Origin: Marisediminicola antarctica
GTDB lineage: Bacteria > Actinomycetota > Actinomycetes > Actinomycetales > Microbacteriaceae
Length of the DNA: 64,000 nucleotides
Assembly: GCF_009930795.1 (NCBI RefSeq)
Contig: NZ_CP017146.1
Location: 248,001 to 312,000, forward strand
Reading direction: 5' to 3'
Part shown: positions 25,936-33,361 of the stretch, in pieces
How positions within the stretch are numbered: position 1 is the stretch's first letter
Layout: each line of letters opens with the position of its first letter
Made by a program: the position numbers and the translations under genes
The notes under the pieces: generated by a model
What the model was told of the DNA's origin: nothing
Databases searched by the model: none
The model's input: the letters and a program-made list of their open reading frames with translations, nothing else

Positions 25936-26868
25936 GTGAGCGTCGTGGAGAGAAGACTGATCATCGCCCTGCCCGACGAGGAGATCGCCCGGCGCCTGTG
26001 CGGACTGCCGGGCGGCGTGCGCATCATCGTCTGGGATCTCGGCGACCCCGCCCCCGACGTGGCCATCGACCTGCTCGTGCTCCGGTACATGATCCCGGCC
26101 GCCGAGCTGCGCGGGCTGGCGGCGGTGTCCGTCACGGTCGCGCAGAGCCAGACTCTCGGATTCGACGGGGTGAGCGAGGCGCTGCCGGCCGGCATCGTCT
26201 ACTGCAACGCGGTCGACGTGCACGAGGCCTCGACCGGCGAGCTCGCCCTGGCGCTCATCCTCGCGAGTCAGCGCGGCATCGGCGAGGCCGTGACGGCGCA
26301 GCCGCGCGGCGAGTGGGCGCACGCCCAGCATCCGGGGCTCGCGGGCAAGACGGTGCTGCTGATCGGCGTCGGCGGGGTCGGCCGCGAGATCGAGAGCCGC
26401 CTCGCCCCCTTCGACGCGCGAATCGTGCGCGTCGGCAGGTCGGCGAGGACGGATGCCCGGGGCGAGGTGCACGGCATGCACTCGCTTGGCGCGCTGCTGC
26501 CGGGAGCCGACATCGTGGTGCTCGCCGTCCCGCTCGTGGGCGACACGCACCACCTCGTCGACGCCGGGTTCCTCGGTCTGCTGCGTCCCGGTGCGCTTGT
26601 GGTCAATGTCGCTCGGGGCGGCGTCGTCGACACTGCGGCCCTCGTGGACTGGCTGGGCGCCGGCCGCGGTCGGGCGGCGGTCGACGTGACCGACCCGGAG
26701 CCACTTCCCGCCGACCACCCACTGTGGACCCTGCCGGGGGTCATCGTCACCCCGCACCTCGGTGGCCACACCGACGCGATGGCCGGCCGGGTCGACCGGG
26801 TGGTGCTCGAACAGGTGCGCCGGATGCGGGCGGGCGAGCCGCCGCTCAATCCGGTTCTTGGCGGGTAG
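25936..26868 (+). CDS. D-2-hydroxyacid dehydrogenase
   Basis: 310 aa, NAD-dependent, formate/glycerate dehydrogenase-like. Nucleotide-binding GVGGVGREI near residues 144-152, then NVARGGVVDTAALVDWL (catalytic Arg region), TDPEPLPADHPLW (Glu) and TPHLGGHTDAM (His). GTG start at 25936 (another GTG three codons on). It ends 84 bases before the FCD regulator of the lactate operon. Substrate not certain; phosphoglycerate and glyoxylate/hydroxypyruvate relatives exist. Confidence 0.88.
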   Translation: MSVVERRLIIALPDEEIARRLCGLPGGVRIIVWDLGDPAPDVAIDLLVLRYMIPAAELRGLAAVSVTVAQSQTLGFDGVSEALPAGIVYCNAVDVHEASTGELALALILASQRGIGEAVTAQPRGEWAHAQHPGLAGKTVLLIGVGGVGREIESRLAPFDARIVRVGRSARTDARGEVHGMHSLGALLPGADIVVLAVPLVGDTHHLVDAGFLGLLRPGALVVNVARGGVVDTAALVDWLGAGRGRAAVDVTDPEPLPADHPLWTLPGVIVTPHLGGHTDAMAGRVDRVVLEQVRRMRAGEPPLNPVLGG

Positions 26869-26902
26869 CGCTCTCGACGCGGTCCCCTCCGCGCATGTAT
26901 GG

Positions 26903-26928
26903 TGTGGTCAGACCACATGATCGGACCA
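26903..26928. promoter_or_regulatory. Tandem FCD/LldR-type operators
   Basis: TGTGGTCAGACCACA (26903-26917) is a perfect 15-bp palindrome containing TGGTCAGACCA, the classic GntR/FadR-subfamily operator form. Immediately after it TGATCGGACCA (26918-26928) is a second site with one mismatch, centres 13 bases apart. Location 25 bases before the regulator GTG indicates autorepression and control of the downstream lactate genes. Confidence 0.8.
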
Positions 26929-26952
26929 CACGGTCCGGAGCGAGGGAGCACC

Positions 26953-27663
26953 GTGCCGTCCACCGATCGCCGCGCCTGGCAGGACGTGCTCGCACGCATC
27001 GAGGGCGACCTGGTCGCCGGCACGATCGGCCCCGGCGACCGCCTTCCCCCCGAGCGCACCCTCGCGACCGAGCTCGGCGTCGGCCGCTCGTCAGTGCGCG
27101 AGGCGCTGCGGGTGCTCGAGGTGCTCGGTCTCATCCGCACTCAGACCGGCTCCGGCCCGCAGGCTGGCGCGATCGTCGTCGCCCGCCCCTCCGGCGGGAT
27201 GGCGGCGCTCATGCGACTGCAGGTTGCCGCGGGGGGCTTCGATGTCGCGGACGTCGTCGCGACGAGGCTCGTGCTCGAGGCCGCCGTGGTCACTGCGCTG
27301 GCCGAGTCGAGAGCGGTTGACCTCACCGCGCCCGCGGAGCTACTCGCCGCGATGGACGGCGAACTCACGACCGCCGAATTTCTCGCGATCGACGCCGCCT
27401 TCCACGTGTCCCTCGCCGCGGCATCCGGCAACGACGTCATCGCCGCGGTCATGACAGGGCTGCGCAGCTCGGTTGAGGGCTACGTGCTCGCCGGCGCGGC
27501 CTTCCTGCCGTCGTGGGAGCTGATGGCCAAGCGCCTGCGGGCGGAACACCGCGCGATCGTCGATGCGATCGAATCCCGCGATGCACCGCTCGCCCGCACC
27601 CTCGTCCATGACCACATCACCGGCTACTACGCCGACAGCAAGCTCGCCCCCCTCGAAAGGTAG
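26953..27663 (+). CDS. lldR: GntR/FCD-family regulator of the lactate operon
   Basis: 236 aa from the GTG at 26953 with GAGGGAG upstream; a longer start at 26899 lies inside the operator and is rejected. N-terminal winged helix (LPPERTLATELGVGRSSVREALRVLEVLGL) and a C-terminal FCD ligand domain with metal-type residues (DAAFHVSLAAASGN, RAEHRAIVDAI). Six bases before lldD. Expected to respond to L-lactate and release the operators at 26903-26928. The symbol is assigned by context and is tentative. Confidence 0.83.
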   Translation: MPSTDRRAWQDVLARIEGDLVAGTIGPGDRLPPERTLATELGVGRSSVREALRVLEVLGLIRTQTGSGPQAGAIVVARPSGGMAALMRLQVAAGGFDVADVVATRLVLEAAVVTALAESRAVDLTAPAELLAAMDGELTTAEFLAIDAAFHVSLAAASGNDVIAAVMTGLRSSVEGYVLAGAAFLPSWELMAKRLRAEHRAIVDAIESRDAPLARTLVHDHITGYYADSKLAPLER

Positions 27664-27669
27664 ACCACC

Positions 27670-29088
27670 ATGGTTCAACGTCGATTGCCGCGCTACAAAG
27701 ACCTCGCACCGCTGATGAACTTCGCGACGCCAGAGCTCAACGCGAAGAAGCGCCGCCTCGCCAAGGCGCTCACCATTCAGGACCTGAAGAAGATCGCGCA
27801 GCGCCGCACACCCAAGGCGGCCTTCGACTACACCGAGGGCGCCGCCGAGGCCGAGATCAGCCTCGCCCGCGCCCGCCAGGCGTTCCAGGACATTCAGTTC
27901 AACCCTGCGATCCTGCGCGACGTTTCGACGGTGTCGACGGGCTGGGACGTGCTCGGCGCGCCCGTCGCGCAGCCGTTCGGCATCGCCCCGACGGGCTTCA
28001 CCCGCATGATGCAGACCGAGGGCGAGATCGCCGGGGCCGGAGCGGCGGGAGCTGCGGGCATCCCCTTCGCCCTCTCCACCATGGGCACCACCTCGATCGA
28101 AGATGTCAAGGCCGAGAATCCCCACGGACGCAACTGGTTCCAGCTGTACATGTGGAAGGACCGCGACCGTTCGATGGCACTCGTCGAGCGCGCCGCGGCC
28201 GCCGGCTACGACACGCTTCTCGTCACGGTGGACGTCCCCGTCGCGGGGGCGCGCCTGCGCGACAAGCGCAATGGATTCTCGATCCCGCCGCAACTCACCG
28301 TCGGCACGGTGCTCAACGCGCTGCCGCGGCCGGAGTGGTGGATCAACTTCCTCACCACCGAGCCGCTCGCCTTCGCGTCGCTCGACCGCTGGTCCGGCAC
28401 CGTCGGCGAGCTTCTCGACTCGATGTTCGACCCGACCGTGACCTTCGACGACCTCGCCTGGATCAAGGCGCAGTGGCCCGGCAAGGTCGTGGTCAAGGGC
28501 GTACAGAGCCTCGCCGATGCCCGCCACCTCGCCGAGATGGGCGTCGACGGCATCACGCTCTCCAACCACGGGGGGCGCCAGCTCGACCGCGCGCCGATCC
28601 CGTTCCACCTGCTGCCGGATGTCGCACGCGAGGTCGGGAAGGACCTCGAGGTACACCTCGACACGGGCATCATGTCGGGCGCCGACATCGTCGCATCCGT
28701 CGCCCTCGGGGCCAGGTTCACGATGATCGGACGCGCGTACCTCTACGGACTGATGGCCGGCGGTCGCGAGGGCGTCGACCGCACGATCGAGATCCTGTCA
28801 GAGCAGATCACGCGCACCATGCGGCTGCTCGGTGTGAACTCGCTCGAGGAGCTGAACCCCGGCCACGTGCTGCAGCTCGAGCGGCTCGTGCCGCGGGCCG
28901 TCGCGCCATCGATGGTCGCGGCAGCCGAGCCGGCTGCGTCACGGGCGCGGAGGAGTGGTCCGCCCGCGGCCGCGGCGGGCGTCGCGTCGGGCGTCGCGTC
29001 GGGCGCCGCGTCGGGCGCCGCGTCGGGCGTCGCGTCGGGCGTCGCGTCGGGCGCCGCGTCGGGCGCCGCGTCGGGCGCCGCCAGCTGA
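27670..29088 (+). CDS. lldD: L-lactate dehydrogenase, FMN-dependent, with a repeat-encoded tail
   Basis: 472 aa member of the alpha-hydroxy-acid oxidase family; oxidises L-lactate to pyruvate. Barrel motifs: [40 protein letters not shown] and the active-site SNHGGRQLD with catalytic His300, then [14 protein letters not shown]. The core ends near residue 410. The last 36 residues (437-472) are nine GVAS/GAAS units encoded by a 12-bp DNA repeat, an unusual extension. Lies directly after the FCD regulator and takes up the L-lactate expected from rhamnose catabolism. Confidence 0.9.
   Translation: MVQRRLPRYKDLAPLMNFATPELNAKKRRLAKALTIQDLKKIAQRRTPKAAFDYTEGAAEAEISLARARQAFQDIQFNPAILRDVSTVSTGWDVLGAPVAQPFGIAPTGFTRMMQTEGEIAGAGAAGAAGIPFALSTMGTTSIEDVKAENPHGRNWFQLYMWKDRDRSMALVERAAAAGYDTLLVTVDVPVAGARLRDKRNGFSIPPQLTVGTVLNALPRPEWWINFLTTEPLAFASLDRWSGTVGELLDSMFDPTVTFDDLAWIKAQWPGKVVVKGVQSLADARHLAEMGVDGITLSNHGGRQLDRAPIPFHLLPDVAREVGKDLEVHLDTGIMSGADIVASVALGARFTMIGRAYLYGLMAGGREGVDRTIEILSEQITRTMRLLGVNSLEELNPGHVLQLERLVPRAVAPSMVAAAEPAASRARRSGPPAAAAGVASGVASGAASGAASGVASGVASGAASGAASGAAS
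28978..29085 (+). repeat. 12-bp coding tandem repeat at the lldD 3' end
   Basis: Nine consecutive 12-base units, GGCGTCGCGTCG or GGCGCCGCGTCG, encode GVAS or GAAS in the order V-V-A-A-V-V-A-A-A, the last unit using GCCAGC. The alternation suggests duplication of multi-unit blocks. Length is a whole number of codons, so copy change keeps the frame. Confidence 0.95.
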
Positions 29089-29100
29089 GAGGCTGGTCTC

Positions 29101-29961
29101 ATGGAATTGATGCGCCTCGGGCCTGTTGGCCGCGAAATCCCCGCCGTCCGGATGCCGAGCGGGGAGGTCTTCGATCTGTCAGGGATCACCGCCGACCTCG
29201 ACGGCGCGTTCTTCGAGGGCGGCGGCATCCAGCGGGTGCGCGATGCCCTCTCGACGCCGGGCGCGCTCGGCGTTGTGGCGGACGCCGACCAGCTCCGCGT
29301 CGGCGCCCCGATCGCGAGGCCGCGAGCGGTGCTGTGCATTGGCCAGAACTACGCCGCCCATGCGGCCGAGTCGGGATCGGCGCCGCCGGAGGTTCCGATC
29401 CTGTTCTTCAAGCATCCGAACACCATCGTCGGCGCGTACGACGACGTGCTCATCCCTCCCGGCGCCGAGAAGGTCGACTGGGAGGTCGAGCTCGGAATCG
29501 TGATGGGCTCGCGGGCGAGCTACCTCGCCTCACCCGAGGACGCGCTCGGCCACATCGCCGGGTTCACCGTAAGCAACGACGTGTCGGAGCGCGCCTTCCA
29601 GCGCGAGCAGTCCGGCGGCCAGTGGTCGAAGGGCAAGTGCTGCGCCACCTTCAATCCGCTCGGGCCGGTGCTCGTGCCGGCCGACGAGATCGCCGATGTG
29701 CAGGCGCTGCGCATCTGGTCGCGCGTGAACGGCGAGAAGCGGCAGCACTCGACTACCGCCGACATGATCTTCTCCGCCGCCTACATCGTCTGGCACCTTT
29801 CGCAGTACCTCGTCCTCGACGCGGGCGACCTCATCAACACGGGCACCCCGGAGGGCGTGGCACTATCGGGCAACTACCCCTACCTCGCGGCGGGCGACGT
29901 GCTCGAGCTGGGCATCGAGGGCCTCGGCCAGCAGCGGCAGCAGCTCGTCCCGACCCCATAG
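29101..29961 (+). CDS. Fumarylacetoacetate hydrolase-family protein
   Basis: 286 aa FAH-fold hydrolase. Typical sequence: CIGQNYAAHAAESG, PILFFKHPNT, the metal-binding WEVELGIVMG (acidic ligands), GFTVSNDVSERAFQ, GKCCATFNPLGP and NTGTPEGVALSG. Relatives hydrolyse acylpyruvates, diketo-deoxy-sugar acids or act as decarboxylases. The twelve-base gap after lldD implies one operon. A 2,4-diketo-3-deoxy acid in deoxysugar breakdown is a possible substrate but unproven. Confidence 0.87.
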   Translation: MELMRLGPVGREIPAVRMPSGEVFDLSGITADLDGAFFEGGGIQRVRDALSTPGALGVVADADQLRVGAPIARPRAVLCIGQNYAAHAAESGSAPPEVPILFFKHPNTIVGAYDDVLIPPGAEKVDWEVELGIVMGSRASYLASPEDALGHIAGFTVSNDVSERAFQREQSGGQWSKGKCCATFNPLGPVLVPADEIADVQALRIWSRVNGEKRQHSTTADMIFSAAYIVWHLSQYLVLDAGDLINTGTPEGVALSGNYPYLAAGDVLELGIEGLGQQRQQLVPTP

Positions 29962-29968
29962 AGTCAGG

Positions 29969-30059
29969 TTTCATCATTCAGGAGTAACTGCTGAATGCGG
30001 CTTTCATCATTCAGGAGTAACTGCTGAATGCGGCTTTCATCATTCAGGGGTTGATGCGG
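29969..30059. repeat. 33-bp tandem hairpin repeat
   Basis: Three units start at 29969, 30002 and 30035 (the third degenerate). Each begins TTTCATCATTCAGGAGT, and the first two contain the perfect stem CATTCAG / CTGAATG around a 9-base loop. Inverted copies of the CATCATTCAGGAG core occur at about 30157-30172 and 30191-30204, and a further copy is split by the IS110 insertion. The rest of 29962-30226 shows no gene. Confidence 0.85.
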
Positions 30060-30247
30060 CCAAGGTGACAGATGAGCGTGGGCAATGTGTGTTTGAGGCG
30101 GAAAAGTGCTGATGGCGTGACCCGCTCCGGAGCGACGCTGTCTACCCACCTGCCCGACTCCTGAATGATGAATCGAGCCCCGCTCCCACTCTCCTGAATG
30201 ATGACAGGAGCCCCGCCGTCAGACTCCTGACACGTGAATACCGGTTT

Positions 30248-31486
30248 TTAGGCTGCGGTGGGGGTGAGGGTCACCTGGTATCCGAGGGTGCGGAGCTGGT
30301 TGATGGCGTTGGATTTTGTTCGGTCGGGGTGGCGGTTGGAGTAGTAGTTCGGTCCGAGTTCGGTGAAGGCTTCCCCGGTGGTGCCCATCTTCCAGACGGC
30401 GACAAGGATGCTGTGCTCGAGGGCGACGATCGCCTTGATGCTGCCGCGCCGAGCGGCGATCCGTCGGTATTTCACGGCGAGGTGCGTGTTCTTCTGTCGG
30501 GTGATGACCAGGGCGGAGATCCCGAGGGCGGCCTTCAGGTGCGCATTACCGGGGCGCGTTTTGGTCGATTTCACTCGTCCCGCGGACTCGTTCGATCCCG
30601 GACAGACCCCGGCCCAGGACGCAAGATGTCCGGGGCTGGGGAAAATATGCATGTTCCCGCCGGTCTCGGCGATGATCACGTCCGCAACACGAACAGAGAC
30701 CCCCGGAATGGTGGTGAGGGTCTCTCGAAAGACCCGAAAGGGTTCCATCACCACCTCGATTCGGGCGGTGATCTCATCGATCAGGGTCGCACTGTGATCG
30801 AGTTGGGTGAGGTGCAGGTTCACCATGAACGCGTGGTGGTCCCTAAACCGTCCGGTGAGGGCTTCGACCAGTTCCGGGATCTTCGCCCGCAGCCGGCCCT
30901 TGGCCAGAGCGGCAAGTTTCACGGGGTCGCGTTCCCCGGCGACCAGGGCATCGAGGATGCTGCGCGCCGAGACCCCGTTCAGCTGGGACACCACCGAGGA
31001 CAGCTTGATCCCGGCGTCCTCGAGGATCTTCTCGATCCGCTGGATATGCCGGCTGCGCTCCTGCACGATCGTGGCCCGGGTCCGGGTCAGATCCCGCAAC
31101 TCCCGGATCGGTTCCGGTGGCACGAACGAGGCCCGCACCAGTCCGTGAGCGGCCAGTTGGGCCAGCCAGCCCGCGTCCGAGACATCCGTTTTCCGGCCCG
31201 GGAAATTACGCACATCCCGCGCGTTGACAAGCGTCACCGGCAGCACCGATTCCAACAGATAGTAGAACGGCTTCCAATAATCACCGGTCGCCTCCATCAC
31301 AACCGTTGTCACCCGGTTCGCGAGGAGATGCTCCCGCAACTCCAGCACCTGCGACGTTGTTGCACCCCAGGTAGTAACTTTCTGCTCGAACGTCCCGGGC
31401 CGTTTCCCAGGCACTCGAACACAGACCTTCACGTCCCGCTTGGAGATATCCATCCCCGCAGCACGCTCATGGACCACGTCCATCAT
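30248..31486 (-). CDS. IS110-family DEDD transposase/recombinase
   Basis: 412 aa from the ATG at 31486 with GAGGAGGAAA upstream. The N-terminal RuvC-like DEDD domain has Asp13 (GMDISKRDV), Glu65 (VVMEATGDYW), Asp101 and Asp104 (KTDVSDAGWLA). The C-terminal Tnp_20 domain has PGVSVRVADVIIAETG and the serine motif CPGSNESAGRVKS (Ser301 likely catalytic). Intact and apparently functional. By analogy with IS621 it would work with a bridge RNA encoded in the left end upstream. Confidence 0.93.
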   Translation of the reverse strand: MMDVVHERAAGMDISKRDVKVCVRVPGKRPGTFEQKVTTWGATTSQVLELREHLLANRVTTVVMEATGDYWKPFYYLLESVLPVTLVNARDVRNFPGRKTDVSDAGWLAQLAAHGLVRASFVPPEPIRELRDLTRTRATIVQERSRHIQRIEKILEDAGIKLSSVVSQLNGVSARSILDALVAGERDPVKLAALAKGRLRAKIPELVEALTGRFRDHHAFMVNLHLTQLDHSATLIDEITARIEVVMEPFRVFRETLTTIPGVSVRVADVIIAETGGNMHIFPSPGHLASWAGVCPGSNESAGRVKSTKTRPGNAHLKAALGISALVITRQKNTHLAVKYRRIAARRGSIKAIVALEHSILVAVWKMGTTGEAFTELGPNYYSNRHPDRTKSNAINQLRTLGYQVTLTPTAA

Positions 31487-31759
31487 TTTCCTCCTCATCC
31501 CATATATTGACGGGCCCACCACGGAAGAGGTTAGGAAAAATCAGAAATCTGACACACGTGCTCGGAGCAACAATCCACAGTTCTCGTAAGAAAACCCCTC
31601 CTGCCACGCTGAATAACAAGCTCTCAGCATCAAGGAAAAACCGGCATCCCCGTGGCGAGCACCTCCATCATCCGTCCGAGCACGACGCCGCGCCAGACCC
31701 GCAACGCGACCCAACCCGAAATTCAGCAACCACCACGGAGGGGCAACGCCCCTGAGACG
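31487..31759 (-). ncRNA. Candidate bridge RNA in the IS110 left end
   Basis: The roughly 270-base non-coding left end, read in the transposase direction, starts with a stem-loop (AGGGGC/GCCCCT around 31739-31753). It then carries TTATTCAGCGT at 31616-31606, identical over 11 bases to the left junction (flank plus first bases of the element). Later comes CACGTGTGTCAG at 31560-31549, matching the right-end sequence CACGTGTCAG apart from two extra bases. A target-matching segment followed by a donor-matching segment is the order of loops in known bridge RNAs. Exact ends not determined. Confidence 0.45.
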
Positions 31760-31790
31760 CTGAATAATGAAAGGAATTGCGCGGGTCGGC

Positions 31791-33227
31791 TCAGCGCGAC
31801 GGCGCCGCGTGCGCCTCGAGAAACTCGTACAGTTCGCGGTCGTCGACGCCGGGAAACGTGCCCGATGGCAGGGGAGCGAGGATGTGCGCGTGCAGCTTGG
31901 CGCTCGACCAGGCCTTGCCTGACCAGCGCGACGCGAGGCTTCCGGATGGCAGCATGCAGCAGTTCTTGTCCGGGCAGGTCGAGACTGCGCGGGCGGTCGT
32001 CTCGCGCCCGCGGAACCACTTCGAGTGCGCGAAGGGCACCCCGATCGTGATGGAAAACTCCTCCGCCGAGGTCGTGCCCGTCTGGGTCGAGTCGAAGAAG
32101 GTGCCCTCCGGGGTGTCGGTGTACTGGTAGAACTCCGTCGTGCGGTTGGTGTGCTCAAAGGCCTTGCGCGCGCTCCACTGCCGGCAGACGAGCTGCCCCT
32201 CCGTCGATCCGGTCACGTCGACCGGCAACCGCAGCCCGTCGTTTTCGTACGCCTTGTAGACGGCGCCGTTACCGCCGACCCGCAGAAAGTGCAGCTGCAT
32301 GTCGAGGTGCGCCGTTCCGAGGTTCGTCAGCCGCAGTGCAGCGGCCTCGTGGGTGACCCCGAAGGCGTCGCGGAAGTCCTCGACGGCGATATTCCGCTCC
32401 GCCTTGGCCGCCCGCAGGAATTCGACCGACTGGGTGAGCGGCATGAGGCATGCCGCAGCGAAGTAGTTGATCTCGAGGCGCTGGCGGAGAAAATCCGCGT
32501 AGCTCTCCGGCTCCGCGTGGCCGAGCAGCCGGTGCGCCATGGCCTGCAGGGCCATCGAGCGCAGCCCGTGCCCACCCGGGATGGATGCCGGTGGCAGGTA
32601 GATCCGTCCATTCTCGAGATCCGTGACCGAACGAGCCGAGTGCGGAAGGTCTCCGACATGGACAAGCTCGAAGCCCAAGTGCTCGGCGATCCGGCTCACC
32701 GAGCGGTGGGTGAGAGCGCCAGAGACGTGTCCGACACCACGAAGGGTGTCCTCGGCCAGCTTCTCGATGTCGGGGAGGTAGTTGTCGAGTGCGCGCATCT
32801 GCTGACGCAGTTCGGTGTTCGCACGCCTGGCCTCTTCTGGCGTCGCGATCGCTTCGCGCTCACGCCGGGCCAGCTCGCGGTTGAGTCCGACGATCGCGGC
32901 GAGGGTCTCGTCACTGATTGCGCGCGACGGCTTGACCTGCGGAAGACCGAGAGACGCGTAGACGGATGAGCGCTGCAGTCGGTCGAGCTCGATCTCGAGG
33001 GCTGCCCGCGGGTTCGGCGCCGAATCGTCGAGCAGCGCGTTCACGTCGGTGCCGAGCGCCGAGGCGATGCGGGCGAGAAGCGAGAGGCGCGGCTCTTTGC
33101 GGCCGTTCTCGATGAGGGAGAGCTGGCTGCCCGCGATGCTGACCTCGGCCCCGAGCTGGTCGAGGGTTAGCCCGGACTGGTTGCGGAAGTGGCGAATTCT
33201 CTGTCCGAGCGTGGCAAGATCTTGCAT
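31791..33227 (-). CDS. ScfR/RamB-type XRE regulator divergent from PEP carboxykinase
   Basis: 478 aa. N-terminal XRE helix-turn-helix (LGQRIRHFRNQSGLTLDQLGAEVSIAGSQLSLIENGRKEP), then an ImmA/IrrE-like and DUF2083-type region (DFLRQRLEINYFAAACLMP) and a conserved cysteine cluster TCPDKNCC near residue 430. Proteins of this architecture (RamB, ScfR) sense acyl-CoA or related signals and control acetate, propionate or gluconeogenic genes. It is divergent from PEP carboxykinase, a likely target. Paralogous to the protein at 41202-42671. Its 3' end lies 30 bases from the IS110 edge and is intact. Confidence 0.88.
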   Translation of the reverse strand: MQDLATLGQRIRHFRNQSGLTLDQLGAEVSIAGSQLSLIENGRKEPRLSLLARIASALGTDVNALLDDSAPNPRAALEIELDRLQRSSVYASLGLPQVKPSRAISDETLAAIVGLNRELARREREAIATPEEARRANTELRQQMRALDNYLPDIEKLAEDTLRGVGHVSGALTHRSVSRIAEHLGFELVHVGDLPHSARSVTDLENGRIYLPPASIPGGHGLRSMALQAMAHRLLGHAEPESYADFLRQRLEINYFAAACLMPLTQSVEFLRAAKAERNIAVEDFRDAFGVTHEAAALRLTNLGTAHLDMQLHFLRVGGNGAVYKAYENDGLRLPVDVTGSTEGQLVCRQWSARKAFEHTNRTTEFYQYTDTPEGTFFDSTQTGTTSAEEFSITIGVPFAHSKWFRGRETTARAVSTCPDKNCCMLPSGSLASRWSGKAWSSAKLHAHILAPLPSGTFPGVDDRELYEFLEAHAAPSR

Positions 33228-33241
33228 CCGGCCAGAATACC

Positions 33242-33261
33242 GAAAGAATTGCCAATCTTTC
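33242..33261. promoter_or_regulatory. Inverted repeat in the ScfR/pckG divergent promoter
   Basis: GAAAGA (33242-33247) and TCTTTC (33256-33261), with TTG/CAA nested in the spacer. The 8-mer CGAAAGAA here (33241-33248) also occurs upstream of the second ScfR paralogue (41172-41179). Candidate binding site for these regulators. Confidence 0.5.
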
Positions 33262-33361
33262 TACCCAATAGGGGCTGCCACGGGCCTGTAGAAGGTCAAC
33301 CATGGAAGAGAAGGACGATCTTGACCGGATCCCCGCCCCAATGCGTTCAGAGGAGAACCCC

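Larger units (their letters stand above)
30227..31761 (-). mobile_element. IS110-family insertion sequence, about 1.53 kb
   Basis: Boundaries inferred from CTGA shared by both junctions (CCTGA at 30226-30230 and GCTGA at 31759-31763) and from the flanks: removing the element rejoins CAGACTC with CTGAATAATGAAA, restoring a copy of the neighbouring repeat core. One intact transposase (30248-31486, minus strand), a long left end of about 275 bases upstream of it and a very short right end of about 20 bases. No terminal inverted repeats, as expected for the family. The long left end places it in the IS110 rather than the IS1111 group. Confidence 0.8.

Noticed and set aside
26899-26952. Upstream ATG start for the FCD regulator
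   Set aside because: That ATG lies in the operator palindrome; the GTG at 26953 has a proper ribosome site and fits family length.
28978-29085. 12-bp repeat as CRISPR or regulatory array
   Set aside because: It is in-frame coding sequence within lldD, directly adjacent units without spacers.
29969-30204. Possible CRISPR array
   Set aside because: Units are contiguous tandem or inverted hairpin repeats with no variable spacers and no cas genes nearby.
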